NCBI RefSeq assembly: GCF_018860665.1
Contig: NZ_JAHKPK010000064.1
Location: 85,246 to 149,245 of the forward strand
Direction: 5' to 3'
Length of the DNA: 64,000 nucleotides
From: Pacificibacter marinus
GTDB taxonomy: Bacteria > Pseudomonadota > Alphaproteobacteria > Rhodobacterales > Rhodobacteraceae
The notes under the pieces are model-generated. The model made no database searches, had not been told where the DNA came from, and saw only the letters and a list, made by a program, of their open reading frames with translations. Shown here piece by piece: positions 18,913-28,008 of the stretch (positions within the stretch are counted from its first letter, which is position 1; the number at the start of each line of letters is the position of its first letter). The position numbers and the translations under genes are program-made.

Positions 18913-20034
18913 ATGACAGATACACGCCTCACCCCACTTGCCGCCTCATTGCCCTCGACCATTCCCTTTGTCGCGCCTGAGCGGATCGAAGCTGAACGCG
19001 GAACCGCGTTTGCCGCACGTCTTGGCGCGAATGAGCTGTCTTTTGGCCCCTCTCCCAAAGCCATCACCGCGATGACAGATGCGCTAAGTGGCATTTGGAA
19101 ATACGGCGTGCCCGAAAATGAACCGCTGCGCACTGAGTTGGCGACGCACCTGAACATCGCGGCTGAAGCTGTGACCATCGGCGAAGGCATCGATGGATTG
19201 CTGGGCATCTTGGTGCGGTTGTATGTGGGGGCGGGGGACGCTGTGGTGACCTCTGACGGGTCATACCCGACATTTAACTATCACGTGGCGGGCGCTGGCG
19301 GCGTGTTGCACAAAGTCCCTTATAAAGACGATTTTGAAGACCCTAAGGCGCTGATCGCCAAAGCAAGTGAGGTTGGCGCGAAACTTGTGTACTTGTCCAA
19401 TCCGAACAATCCTATGGGCAGCGTACACAACGCGCAAACCGTGCAATCGATGATCGATGCAGTGCCTGAAGGCTGTCTATTGGTGCTGGACGAAGCCTAT
19501 GCGGAATTCGCGCCTGACGGCACAACTCCTCAGATAGATACCTCTGACAAGCGCGTGATCCGTTTTCGTACCTTTTCAAAGGCTTATGGTCTTGCTGGCG
19601 CGCGGATTGGTTACGGTATTTCGCACCCAGAGATCATCAGCGGCTTTGACAAAACCCGCAATCATTTTGGGGTGAACCGTGTGGCCCAAGCCGGCGCTTT
19701 GGCCGCTTTGCACGACCACGATTACCTATCTGAAATCCTAGAAAAGGTCGACCAATCCCGCGCCCGCATTGCAAAAATCGCACAAAACAATGGGCTGATC
19801 CCCCTGCCGTCTGCCACCAATTTTGTCACGATTGACTGCGGGCGTGATGGTGACTTCGCCCGCGCGCTTTTGGCAGCGCTCAGCGCAAGAGGCGTATTTG
19901 TCCGTATGCCGGGCGCAGCCCCACTGGATCGCTGCATTCGGATCTCAGTGGGACTTCCGCTGGAGTTGGATATTTTGTCCGAATGCCTGCCTCTGGCTTT
20001 GCAAGACGCGCGTGATCACATCGACAAAACTTAA
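18913..20034 (+). CDS. PLP-dependent aminotransferase, histidinol-phosphate aminotransferase-like
   Basis: A 373-aa fold type I class I/II aminotransferase. The PLP Lys is in FRTFSKAYGLAGARIGY (about residue 225); LSNPNNPMGS and LDEAYAEFAP are the expected cofactor-binding segments. It most resembles HisC-type enzymes, but without other his genes nearby the substrate is uncertain. ATG 18913 is preferred to a TTG 18 bp upstream. The stop overlaps the end of the convergent class V aminotransferase gene by 4 bp. Confidence 0.87.
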   Translation: MTDTRLTPLAASLPSTIPFVAPERIEAERGTAFAARLGANELSFGPSPKAITAMTDALSGIWKYGVPENEPLRTELATHLNIAAEAVTIGEGIDGLLGILVRLYVGAGDAVVTSDGSYPTFNYHVAGAGGVLHKVPYKDDFEDPKALIAKASEVGAKLVYLSNPNNPMGSVHNAQTVQSMIDAVPEGCLLVLDEAYAEFAPDGTTPQIDTSDKRVIRFRTFSKAYGLAGARIGYGISHPEIISGFDKTRNHFGVNRVAQAGALAALHDHDYLSEILEKVDQSRARIAKIAQNNGLIPLPSATNFVTIDCGRDGDFARALLAALSARGVFVRMPGAAPLDRCIRISVGLPLELDILSECLPLALQDARDHIDKT

Positions 20035-21281
20035 CCGCCGCAACACCCGCCCGCCTCGGCTGGCGGGGTCACCGTTCCAGCGTTGCTGGCCAAAAACTGC
20101 GCAGCGGCAGTTACACCACCTGCCCCATGCGGGATATCCAGCGCAACAAATCCGGTTTCAATCGCACCTATAACGCCCAAAACCATCTGCGCATTTAAGT
20201 GCCCCATATGGCCGATGCGGAAATATCCGTGCCATTCTGCCGCGTCCCAAGCGGCCATACCCAAGGGAATGCCAAGCGTGACGCCCATGTGTTCAGTCAG
20301 CCAATCACGCAATCGCGTGCCATCAGGTTCCGTCAACTTCAACGCTGTGACAGCATGCGACCGATGTGCAGGGTCAGCGACGTTCAAGACCAAATCGCCC
20401 CCCTGCCCCCAAGCCTGTGCGGCCGCCCAATACGCCCCAGCCAAAACAGCATGACGGTTCCAGACATTTTCCATCCCCTCATCCAACAGCATGTCCACAG
20501 CTGTGCGCAGAGCATACAAGTGCTGCGTCGGCGGTGTGCCACCAAAGAATTCGTAAAGATGCACGGGATTTGTGCGCAAGTTCCAATCCCAATAGGGCGT
20601 GCGCATATCGGCGGATTGCCCAGCGGCGAGCGCCTTGTCTGAGACCCAAATAAATCCCATCCCTGCAGGTGTCATCAACCCCTTTTGCGAGGCAGCGATG
20701 GCAACATCTACGCCCCAAGCATCCATTTCAAATCGGTCACAGGCCATGGAAGCCACGCAATCCACAGCGTAAATCGCGGGGTGGCCTGCGGCGTCTATCG
20801 CAGCGCGGATCGCTTTGATATCGTTGCACAATGAGGTCGCCGTATCCACATGCGTGACCAGAACAGCTTTGATCTTGTGATCCGTATCAGCGCGCAAAGC
20901 CTGCTCGACTTTTGCGGGATCAATCGCTGCTTTTTTGCCAAAATCCAAACGTTGCACCGATGCTCCAAGACTTTCAGCGACATCAGCCCAGCCTTCACCA
21001 AAAGCACCGGACAAACAGGCCAAGACTGCGTCCCCGCGTGAGATCATATTGGTCAAAGATGCCTCCCAAAGACCATGCCCGTTGGAAATATACATCGCCA
21101 CATGATGTTGCGTGCGTGCGATTTTTTTTAGATCGGGAATAAGCCCATGGGTCAATTCGACCAATTCGCCAGTATAAATATTTGGTGCTGGGCGCTGCAT
21201 TGCTTGTAAAACGGCATCCGGCAGAACGGATGGACCAGGAATGGCAAGGTAATGGCGACCATTTGACAGTGACATATTCAA
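20031..21281 (-). CDS. Class V aminotransferase (alanine/serine--glyoxylate type)
   Basis: A 416-aa fold type I enzyme. The N-terminus HYLAIPGPSVLPDAVLQAM, the phosphate-binding SNGHGLWEASLTN, VTHVDTATS, AVDCVASMACD and the PLP Lys in ASQKGLMTPAGMGF match alanine-glyoxylate and serine-glyoxylate aminotransferases, which feed glyoxylate into glycine or serine metabolism. The C-terminus ends in an unusual GGCCGG tail, possibly metal-binding or simply lineage-specific. It converges on the HisC-like gene with a 4-bp overlap. Confidence 0.88.
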   Translation of the reverse strand: MNMSLSNGRHYLAIPGPSVLPDAVLQAMQRPAPNIYTGELVELTHGLIPDLKKIARTQHHVAMYISNGHGLWEASLTNMISRGDAVLACLSGAFGEGWADVAESLGASVQRLDFGKKAAIDPAKVEQALRADTDHKIKAVLVTHVDTATSLCNDIKAIRAAIDAAGHPAIYAVDCVASMACDRFEMDAWGVDVAIAASQKGLMTPAGMGFIWVSDKALAAGQSADMRTPYWDWNLRTNPVHLYEFFGGTPPTQHLYALRTAVDMLLDEGMENVWNRHAVLAGAYWAAAQAWGQGGDLVLNVADPAHRSHAVTALKLTEPDGTRLRDWLTEHMGVTLGIPLGMAAWDAAEWHGYFRIGHMGHLNAQMVLGVIGAIETGFVALDIPHGAGGVTAAAQFLASNAGTVTPPAEAGGCCGG

Positions 21282-21476
21282 ATCCTACGTAATGAGACCT
21301 TAACCGGTAACGCGCAGAATTCCTTTGGTCAATCTGCACGATTGGCGCGGCAAGATTGACGTAAGGGAGGGCTGATGCCTGCAATGTTTCGTGGCACATG
21401 CACGAGAAAGCAGCGGCTTGCGAGAAAAGCGGATTGAAGATACACAGCGCAGACTGGATTTTCCACATGAGGCAAC

Positions 21477-22172
21477 ATGTCAAAGACACTTAAAGAACGT
21501 TTCAAAGATCTTGAATACGGACGCGTGGGCGCCTTTGGCAATGACGTGTCGACACCACGCACACGTCGGTTGGCCTATTGGCATTTCCAATTGTTTGATC
21601 ACGCATTTTTACGGGGCCTTTGGCACAACCTGTATGAAATCGCGCCGGGGGTGTGGCGCTCGAACCAGCCCTCGCCCAAACGTATCGAAAAATATAAAAA
21701 GATGGGGATCAAAACGATCCTATCTTTGCGCGGAAATCCAAGCCAACCCATCAGTTTTATGCTGCTGGAAAAACAGGCCTGCAAAGACCACGGCATTACT
21801 TTGGTGACCGAACAGTTGAGCGCCCGCAGCTTGGCGCCTAAAGAGGCATATTTGCGTGTTTTGGATCGGCTGGAACAGCTTGAGCCCCCGTTTTTGCTGC
21901 ATTGTAAATCCGGTGCGGATCGCGCTGGTTTGGTTTCAGCGCTTTATCTTTTGCATGTCAAAGGAGCCCCAGTCAGCGAGGCGCGCAAACAATTGCATTG
22001 GCGGTTTGCCCATTTGAAAAGCACAAAAACGGGCATTCTGGATCACCTGCTAGACTGTTATGAGGCCGACATCATGCGCCTTGGCGAGATTCCGATCCGC
22101 CAGTGGTTCGAGAACCATTTTGACCAAGAGGCAATAACCGCAAGCTTTAAGCCTCTTTGGAAACACTCGTAA
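21477..22172 (+). CDS. Dual-specificity/tyrosine protein phosphatase family
   Basis: A 231-aa protein with the signature HCKSGADRAG (Cys143, Arg149), matching the HCxxGxxR loop of cysteine phosphatases. A general-acid Asp candidate is not obvious. An upstream WRSNQPSPKRIEKYKKMGIKTILSLRG block is typical of bacterial DSP-like phosphatases that act on proteins or lipids. GAGG lies just upstream of the ATG. An 80-bp gap separates it from the ABC exporter gene on the same strand, so they may share a transcript; a role in lipid or envelope metabolism is then possible but unproven. Confidence 0.85.
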   Translation: MSKTLKERFKDLEYGRVGAFGNDVSTPRTRRLAYWHFQLFDHAFLRGLWHNLYEIAPGVWRSNQPSPKRIEKYKKMGIKTILSLRGNPSQPISFMLLEKQACKDHGITLVTEQLSARSLAPKEAYLRVLDRLEQLEPPFLLHCKSGADRAGLVSALYLLHVKGAPVSEARKQLHWRFAHLKSTKTGILDHLLDCYEADIMRLGEIPIRQWFENHFDQEAITASFKPLWKHS

Positions 22173-22251
22173 CTGTGTAAATATCGCACCGGCGGCTTAA
22201 CCGTAGCCGCTGGCACGCTGGGCGAAACGCCTCTTACTGTCAGGATCTTGA

Positions 22252-24159
22252 ATGAGCGACACATTGCAGCGACAGCCGAAATCGACCAAGATATTGATGA
22301 GTTGGTTTTGGTCTGGCTACTTGCGCCAATCAACCCCAGCCCTTTTGGGTGCCTTTGGCTTTATGGCCATTGAGGGCATGATGCTTGGCGCGCTGAGCTA
22401 TTTGATCAAGCCTATGTTTGACACTATATTGACCGCTGGCAGCACCTCGTCGATCATTTGGGTGGCTTTGGCGATCATGGGCGTTTTCGTGGTGCGTGCT
22501 GTGTCGTCTTTTGCGCAACGTATTTTGATGGCCATCGCCCAGCAACGCACTTCTGCGCGAGTTCAGACCAGTCTTGTTAGCCATGTTTTGACTTTGGATG
22601 GTCCGTTCTTTCACAAATACCCCCCAGGGGTTTTGATCGAACGCACCCGTGGAGACAGTCAACAAGTGTCGGTTCTTTGGGGACAGTTGTTCACGTCTTT
22701 GGGCCGCGATGTTGTTGGTTTGATTTCTTTGCTGACTGTAGCTCTGTACACAGATTGGCTGTGGACGCTGATTGTTTTGTCAGCGACACCGCTGCTGATC
22801 TGGCCGATCTCATCTTTGCAAACATTGGTGCGACGCACATCTTACCAAGCCCGCGAGACATCGTCTTTGGTGTCCAATCGTCTGGACGAAGTGTATCACG
22901 GCACCACATCCATCAAACTATCAGGCACGGAAGCGCGCGAAACCAATCGATTTATGACCGCGATCAACGCTTTTGTGCGCTCTGAATTGCGTGCTGTGCG
23001 CGGCCAAGCGGCTATGCCTGCCTTGGTGGATTTGATCGCAGGGATCGGGTTTTGCGCCGTGCTGTATTACGGAGGCGGGCAGATCATTAATGGCGAAAAA
23101 TCCATAGGCGAATTCATGTCATTTTTCACCGCCATCGGATTGCTGATCGATCCTGCGCGCCGTTTGGGCATGTCAGCGGGCATTTGGCAGCAAGCCATGG
23201 CGCCGATTGAACGCCTGCACGAAGTGTTCATGCAAAAGCCAACGATTATTGATCCGGCCACGCCCAAACCCCTACCCTGCCCTGCCAAAAACGCGGATGT
23301 GCAGCTTGACGATGTGGTGTTTTCCTACACCGATGCACCTGTGCTGCGCGGCACCAGTTTCACCGCCAAGGCCGGCGAAACCACGGCTTTGGTTGGCGCA
23401 TCGGGGGCGGGTAAATCAACGATCTTTAGCCTATTGACCCGCTTGGCCGATGTGCAATCTGGCGCGATCACTTTGGGTGGCACCAATTGCCAAGATTTGG
23501 CGCTGTCAGAATTGCGCGGACTGTATTCCGTCGTATCACAAGACGCGATTTTGTTTGATGAGACCATCCGCGATAACATCACCATGGGTCAAGAGATCGA
23601 TGAGGCGAGCCTCAAAGCGGCGATGGATGCCGCCCATGTAAGCGACTTTGTGGACGGGCTGGATCAGGGTTTGGACACGCTGGCAGGACCACGTGGATCT
23701 GCCTTGTCGGGCGGGCAACGTCAACGCGTGGCGATTGCGCGTGCTGTCTTGCGTGACCGGCCAATACTGCTGCTGGACGAGGCCACATCAGCCTTGGATG
23801 CGCAGTCAGAGAAAATCGTGCAAGAAGCGCTGGAAAAACTGTCACAAGGCCGTACAACTTTGGTCATCGCGCATCGTTTGTCGACCATTCGCAGCGCCCA
23901 TAAAATCGTGGTGATGGATCACGGCCAAGTGGTCGATCAAGGCACCCACGATGAATTATTGGCGCGCGGCGGGCTTTACGCCGACCTGTACCGTTTGCAA
24001 TATTCTGACGGCAAAACCATCACCGATAGCCGCGGTGTGGCTGCTCGGGACGCCCGCCAAGCAGATAGCGCAACAATCGCCACAGATTCCGCGCCCCTTG
24101 GGCTAACCAGCCGTTTGTTTGGTAGCGTGTCGCGTCTGTTTGGACGCAAAGCGGGCTAA
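22252..24159 (+). CDS. MsbA-type ABC exporter (fused permease and ATPase)
   Basis: A 635-aa half-transporter: six-helix transmembrane domain (about 25-310) and C-terminal ATPase. Walker A GASGAGKST is near residue 385, signature LSGGQRQRVA near 485, Walker B ILLLDEATSALD, and the H-loop IAHRLSTI follow. Architecture resembles lipid A/lipid flippases, but the exported substrate cannot be read from sequence. AGGA precedes the ATG. The last 140 bp overlap the opposite-strand glycosyltransferase gene, and the C-terminal 40 residues beyond the ATPase are extra. Confidence 0.9.
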   Translation: MSDTLQRQPKSTKILMSWFWSGYLRQSTPALLGAFGFMAIEGMMLGALSYLIKPMFDTILTAGSTSSIIWVALAIMGVFVVRAVSSFAQRILMAIAQQRTSARVQTSLVSHVLTLDGPFFHKYPPGVLIERTRGDSQQVSVLWGQLFTSLGRDVVGLISLLTVALYTDWLWTLIVLSATPLLIWPISSLQTLVRRTSYQARETSSLVSNRLDEVYHGTTSIKLSGTEARETNRFMTAINAFVRSELRAVRGQAAMPALVDLIAGIGFCAVLYYGGGQIINGEKSIGEFMSFFTAIGLLIDPARRLGMSAGIWQQAMAPIERLHEVFMQKPTIIDPATPKPLPCPAKNADVQLDDVVFSYTDAPVLRGTSFTAKAGETTALVGASGAGKSTIFSLLTRLADVQSGAITLGGTNCQDLALSELRGLYSVVSQDAILFDETIRDNITMGQEIDEASLKAAMDAAHVSDFVDGLDQGLDTLAGPRGSALSGGQRQRVAIARAVLRDRPILLLDEATSALDAQSEKIVQEALEKLSQGRTTLVIAHRLSTIRSAHKIVVMDHGQVVDQGTHDELLARGGLYADLYRLQYSDGKTITDSRGVAARDARQADSATIATDSAPLGLTSRLFGSVSRLFGRKAG

Positions 24160-24697
24160 GTGTGATCTGACCTTTGAGCGCGCGAGCGATGGCCACGTCT
24201 TCCATCATGGGCTGATCGGGATAGCCGCCGATACTGTCATATAATCTGCGCGAGATCAGCAAGGCTTGATCGCCATAAGGCAGACCAAACACACGGCTGC
24301 GAAGATTGGCCCAAGCGCTTGTCATCTTCGGCATAAATCCGGCACTGCGAAACGAAAGCGAGAAGGCAAGCGCGCCATGACCTGCTTGAATCTGCTGCAA
24401 GGCGGCGTCTGACCAGCCGTCGGGCAACCAGGTATCAGCGTGCAAAAACAGCAACCAATCCCCTTGTGCGGTTTCTGCGCCGCGCGCCAACTGCCCGCCA
24501 CGGCCTGCGGGACCTGCGATAAATGTTGCGCCCACCTCAGCAGCCAATGCCGCGATATCATCTGTTGATCCGCCGTCCGAGATCACCAATTCGCGCACCA
24601 CGCCAGTGTTCAGCCCCTCCATGACCCGTGCCAAAGTATCGGGCAAATTGGGGGCTTCGTTAAGCGTTGGGATAATGATTGATATTGGTGCGCGCAT
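24020..24697 (-). CDS. Family 2 glycosyltransferase (TIGR04283-like)
   Basis: A 225-aa GT-A glycosyltransferase: ISIIIPTLNEAPNLPDTL at the N-terminus, ELVISDGGSTDD, and the DxD-like FLHADTWLPDGW at about residue 90. It most resembles the small glycosyltransferases assigned to arsenosugar biosynthesis, but no arsenic genes are nearby, so the sugar and acceptor are open. The start at 24697 has AAAGAGA upstream. Its 3' part is antisense to the end of the ABC exporter over 140 bp, and both frames look genuinely coding there. Confidence 0.85.
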   Translation of the reverse strand: MRAPISIIIPTLNEAPNLPDTLARVMEGLNTGVVRELVISDGGSTDDIAALAAEVGATFIAGPAGRGGQLARGAETAQGDWLLFLHADTWLPDGWSDAALQQIQAGHGALAFSLSFRSAGFMPKMTSAWANLRSRVFGLPYGDQALLISRRLYDSIGGYPDQPMMEDVAIARALKGQITLSPLCVQTDATRYQTNGWLAQGARNLWRLLRYLLGGRPEQPHRGYR

Positions 24698-24776
24698 TGT
24701 GATGTCTCTTTGTAGGGTCGCCACTGGTGTCTTTGGTCAAAACACCTATATGATCGCCGTGAACAAAGGAATGTAT

Positions 24777-25532
24777 ATGAACACCCTGAACGCCCAGCCG
24801 CAAGACCGCCTCGTGATCGCACTGTCTGGTCCTGATCGGATCAAGTTTTTACAAGGCCTCGTGTCCAATGACGTGAGCAAGCTTGGTGACTCCGCCGTCT
24901 ATGCAGCCCTTTTGACGCCGCAGGGCAAATTTATGGTGGATTTCTTTGTGATACCACAGGGCGACACGATGTTGATTGATGTGGCCGCATCCGAAGCTCC
25001 AGCTTTGCTCAAGCGTTTGACCATGTATAAAATGCGCTCGAATGTGACGCTTGAAATGACGGATTTGACCGTATCACGTGGCGCAGGCGATGCGCCCGAT
25101 GGTGCTTTTGCCGATCCACGCCACCCAGCGTTGGGCTGGCGCGCTTATGATGGCCGTCCATCCGAGAACGTAGATTGGGATGCTCTGCGTGTGTTGCATT
25201 GTGTGCCCGAAACAGGTGTTGAACTCACGCCAGATACCTATTTGCTAGAGGCGGGTTTCGAGCGTCTCAACGGCGTTGATTTTCGCAAGGGCTGCTATGT
25301 CGGCCAAGAAATCACCGCGCGAATGAAACATAAAACCGAATTGCGCAAAGGTCTGACGACGGTGAATATCACAGGCGCAGCTCCCATCGGCACAGTGCTT
25401 AAAACCGAAGACGGCAAAGAGGCGGGCACCTTGTTTACGCAAAGTGGCGGTAAGGCCATCGCGCATTTGCGTTTTGACCGCGCAAAGGGGCCAATGACAG
25501 CAGGCGACGCGCGGGTCACTTGGGACGGGTAA
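24777..25532 (+). CDS. ygfZ: YgfZ-family folate-binding protein (Fe-S maintenance)
   Basis: A 251-aa homologue of YgfZ/IBA57, which uses folate in maturation or repair of certain Fe-S proteins. The signature KGCYVGQEITAR (about residue 175) is intact, preceded by IKFLQGLVSNDV and LTPQGKFMVDFFV. The start at 24777 is 6 bp after AAAGGA; an ATG two codons earlier is too close to it. The 3' end overlaps the convergent tag gene by 17 bp. Confidence 0.92.
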   Translation: MNTLNAQPQDRLVIALSGPDRIKFLQGLVSNDVSKLGDSAVYAALLTPQGKFMVDFFVIPQGDTMLIDVAASEAPALLKRLTMYKMRSNVTLEMTDLTVSRGAGDAPDGAFADPRHPALGWRAYDGRPSENVDWDALRVLHCVPETGVELTPDTYLLEAGFERLNGVDFRKGCYVGQEITARMKHKTELRKGLTTVNITGAAPIGTVLKTEDGKEAGTLFTQSGGKAIAHLRFDRAKGPMTAGDARVTWDG

Positions 25533-26136
25533 AGCCCGCACGCTGAGCCTCAACAGCCGCATAGCAATGGCAGTCGGGCGCGTGATCGTTGACCAAGCCC
25601 ATCGATTGCATAAAGGCATACATCGTTGTGGGGCCTACAAATTTCCAGCCGCGTTTTTTCAGATCTTTTGACAAAGCGACAGACGACGGCGATGTGGCGG
25701 CAGGATACTCTAGCGCGGCCAGCTCTTCAGCACTGGGTTCAAAGCGCCAAATATAAGCGGCCAATGACCCCTCGCTTGTCACCATTTCGATCGCGCGTTT
25801 CGCGTTATTGATGGTCGCATTGATTTTGCCGCGATGACGTATAATGCCCGCATCCAACACCAAACGCTCCACGTCTTCGTCCGTATATTGCGCAATCTTA
25901 TAAAAATCAAAATCATCAAACGCCGCGCGAAAATTATCGCGTTTGGCTAGAATCGTGCGCCAGCTTAGGCCAGATTGGAACCCTTCCAAGCACAGCTTTT
26001 CAAACAAGCGCTGATCATCGCCCTGTACAAAGCCCCATTCTGTATCGTGATAGACCTGATAAAACGGAAAATCTGGCGCGACATGCGCCCAATTGCAGCG
26101 GGTCTTGCCATCAGGGCTTTGGGTAGAATGGGACAT
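25516..26136 (-). CDS. tag: DNA-3-methyladenine glycosylase I
   Basis: A 206-aa base-excision repair enzyme that removes 3-methyladenine. CNWAHVAPDFPFYQVYHDTEWG, LEGFQSGLSWRTILAKR (catalytic Glu/Trp region), and the zinc-site residues (Cys near the N-terminus, DHAPDCHCY at the C-terminus) are all present. The start at 26136 follows AAGGAGCCC at ideal spacing; an in-frame ATG upstream is less likely. Confidence 0.95.
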   Translation of the reverse strand: MSHSTQSPDGKTRCNWAHVAPDFPFYQVYHDTEWGFVQGDDQRLFEKLCLEGFQSGLSWRTILAKRDNFRAAFDDFDFYKIAQYTDEDVERLVLDAGIIRHRGKINATINNAKRAIEMVTSEGSLAAYIWRFEPSAEELAALEYPAATSPSSVALSKDLKKRGWKFVGPTTMYAFMQSMGLVNDHAPDCHCYAAVEAQRAGFTRPK

Positions 26137-26170
26137 CGCGGGCTCCTTATGCACTCCGTCATTAAACGCA

Positions 26171-26194
26171 AAAGGCCGCCCAAAGGCGACCTTT
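26171..26194 (-). terminator. Terminator of efp
   Basis: AAAGGTCGCC-tttg-GGCGGCCTTT (one G-T pair) followed by a short T-rich tract on the minus strand, 30 bp after the efp stop. Confidence 0.75.
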
Positions 26195-26224
26195 AAAACA
26201 TTGTAAGCTTATACGTTTTTAAAC

Positions 26225-26788
26225 TTACGCACGCTCTGAGTATTCCATGGTTTCTGTATTGACGATGATGTCTTCGTCTTGCGCCACAAATGGCGGCACC
26301 ATGACTTTAACGCCATTGTCCAAAATCGCTGGTTTGAAAGAATTCGCAGCCGTTTGACCTTTGACTACAGGTTCTGTTTCAACCACTTTGCATTTCACTT
26401 TTTGTGGCACAGTCACGTTGAGTGCTTCCACATCGTAATATTCGATCACAACAGTCATGCCGTCTTGTAAGAAAGGACGACGATCGCCAAGCAAATCTGC
26501 AGGCAGTTCGACCTGTTCATAAGTCTCGGTGTCCATGAACACGAGCATGCCGTCTGATTCATACAAGAACTGCTGGTCTTTTTGCTCAAGACGTACACGC
26601 TCAACCTTATCGGCAGAGCGGAAACGTTCGTTCAATTTGCGACCGTCACGCAAGTTTTTCATTTCCACTTGAGCAAAGGCACCGCCTTTACCTGGCTTGA
26701 CGTGATCGACTTTAACAGCGACCCACAAACCATTCTCATGTTCAAGTGTATTTCCAGGACGAATTTCGTTCCCGTTGATTTTTGGCAT
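26225..26788 (-). CDS. efp: Elongation factor P
   Basis: A 187-aa translation factor that relieves ribosome stalling at polyproline. The three-domain length and the tip loop [10 protein letters not shown] with Lys at position 34 are those of the lysylated class of EF-P; no epmA/epmB is in this window. The start at 26788 ([12 protein letters not shown]) is the family start; the in-frame codon upstream is rejected. Confidence 0.97.
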   Translation of the reverse strand: MPKINGNEIRPGNTLEHENGLWVAVKVDHVKPGKGGAFAQVEMKNLRDGRKLNERFRSADKVERVRLEQKDQQFLYESDGMLVFMDTETYEQVELPADLLGDRRPFLQDGMTVVIEYYDVEALNVTVPQKVKCKVVETEPVVKGQTAANSFKPAILDNGVKVMVPPFVAQDEDIIVNTETMEYSERA

Positions 26789-26999
26789 GTGCACACCCGC
26801 GCTTAGGTTGAAAAAAGATTTATCCACCCTATATCTGGACAGTCTGGGTGGCGCAAGACGCGGATATAGGTTCGCTTTGGCAGAAAGCCAGTCACTAGAC
26901 GCATATCAGGTATGCAAATACAGTGTATCCGAATCGTCACGAACATGTCATAAGGCACCTCACGCCGAAAAGACAAGACCAATAAAACAAGGATAAACC

Positions 27000-27317
27000 A
27001 TGGCTGATTTCGTTGACGGCTCCGCATTCAATTATGAACAAGGCCAGCGCGCACGCAAGCTTTTTGCTGCTGTTGTACTTGCCGCTTTGGATGACGCGAT
27101 CGCCGATAACAAGAAATACGGCAATGGCCCAGAACAGATCGCCCGTTGGGCACGGTCTCGTGATGGGCGCGAAGTTTTGTCATGCTCAGGCATCGATCCA
27201 AACGAACGGGTTGTGTCTGGTTTGATGGAATTCGTATCTAAGGGCATCCGCACATCGGTTGCTCTGTCACGTGAAGAAAGCGAACGCCGCAACGCTCAGC
27301 AAGCGGAAGCAGCTTAA
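27000..27317 (+). CDS. Conserved small protein of Rhodobacterales type (DUF6280-like)
   Basis: A 105-aa soluble protein with a helical, charged sequence (FNYEQGQRARKLFAAVVLAALDDAIAD near the N-terminus; ARWARSRDGREVLSCSGIDP in the middle). From memory I associate it with a small family conserved in Rhodobacterales and left uncharacterised. AAGGA precedes the ATG and a good terminator follows, so it is a monocistronic, probably well-expressed gene. Function unknown. Confidence 0.85.
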   Translation: MADFVDGSAFNYEQGQRARKLFAAVVLAALDDAIADNKKYGNGPEQIARWARSRDGREVLSCSGIDPNERVVSGLMEFVSKGIRTSVALSREESERRNAQQAEAA

Positions 27318-27345
27318 TTCATTAGAGAAACTGCCATTTCTTACC

Positions 27346-27385
27346 AAAGACGCGCCTCGGGAAACTCGGGCGCGTCTTTTGTTTT
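27346..27385 (+). terminator. Terminator after the 105-aa gene
   Basis: AAAGACGCGCC pairs with GGCGCGTCTTT (11-bp stem) and TTTGTTTT follows, 29 bp after the stop at 27317. Confidence 0.88.
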
Positions 27386-27447
27386 ACGCCCCTCAAACTT
27401 TGCCCCATACTGATGTCATTCCACCAGATCAGTCGAAAGGCGATGAT

Positions 27448-27954
27448 ATGACCCAATCCCCAAAGGGCGGTAAAATTGATATCGCAAATGTGCCAGCCAA
27501 GATCGGCACGCTCTATCCACCGCCCCATCACATAAACACCAAAGCCCGCGAAAAACGCGCGCTGGGGGATGCCGTGGGCCTAGACCAGTTCGGCGTCAAC
27601 ATCACGCGACTTGGGCCAAACACATGGTCCGCCCTGCCCCATTGGCATGAACGTGAAGACGAATTTGTCTATATCATCGAAGGTCACCCGACGTTGATCT
27701 ATGGCGACACAGAAGAGCAACTCGCCCCCGGAGACTGCGCAGGTTTCAAAGCGGGTATTGATGTTGGCCACTGTATACAAAACCGCACAGATAAAGATGT
27801 TGTGATTTTGGAAGTCGGATCGCGCATCACCGGTGAACGCGCTTTTTATCCGGGGCTGGATCTGATGGTCGATACCGCCTCGCCGCATTTTTATCACCAC
27901 TTGGACGGCACGCCTTGCAAAGACGTGAAAAGACGCGGGCCGAATGACGACTGA
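27448..27954 (+). CDS. Cupin-domain protein
   Basis: A 168-aa single-domain cupin. Motif 1 is HWHEREDEFVYIIEGHPTLIYG (about residues 60-82; two His and a Glu for metal) and motif 2 is PGDCAGFKAGIDVGHCIQN. Its substrate is unknown; the family includes sugar-binding and regulatory proteins. GAAAGG lies upstream of ATG 27448. It precedes cobQ by 54 bp on the same strand and could share its transcript. Confidence 0.87.
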   Translation: MTQSPKGGKIDIANVPAKIGTLYPPPHHINTKAREKRALGDAVGLDQFGVNITRLGPNTWSALPHWHEREDEFVYIIEGHPTLIYGDTEEQLAPGDCAGFKAGIDVGHCIQNRTDKDVVILEVGSRITGERAFYPGLDLMVDTASPHFYHHLDGTPCKDVKRRGPNDD

Positions 27955-28008
27955 CCTTTGCCCCCACCGCAATTCGCATTAGAACGGCACGCAACAAACG
28001 AGGTGTAT

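Noticed and set aside
27958..28008. Longer CobQ start and a cobalamin riboswitch upstream
   Set aside because: The extra 17 residues are not CobQ-like and the 54-bp gap is too short to contain a riboswitch.
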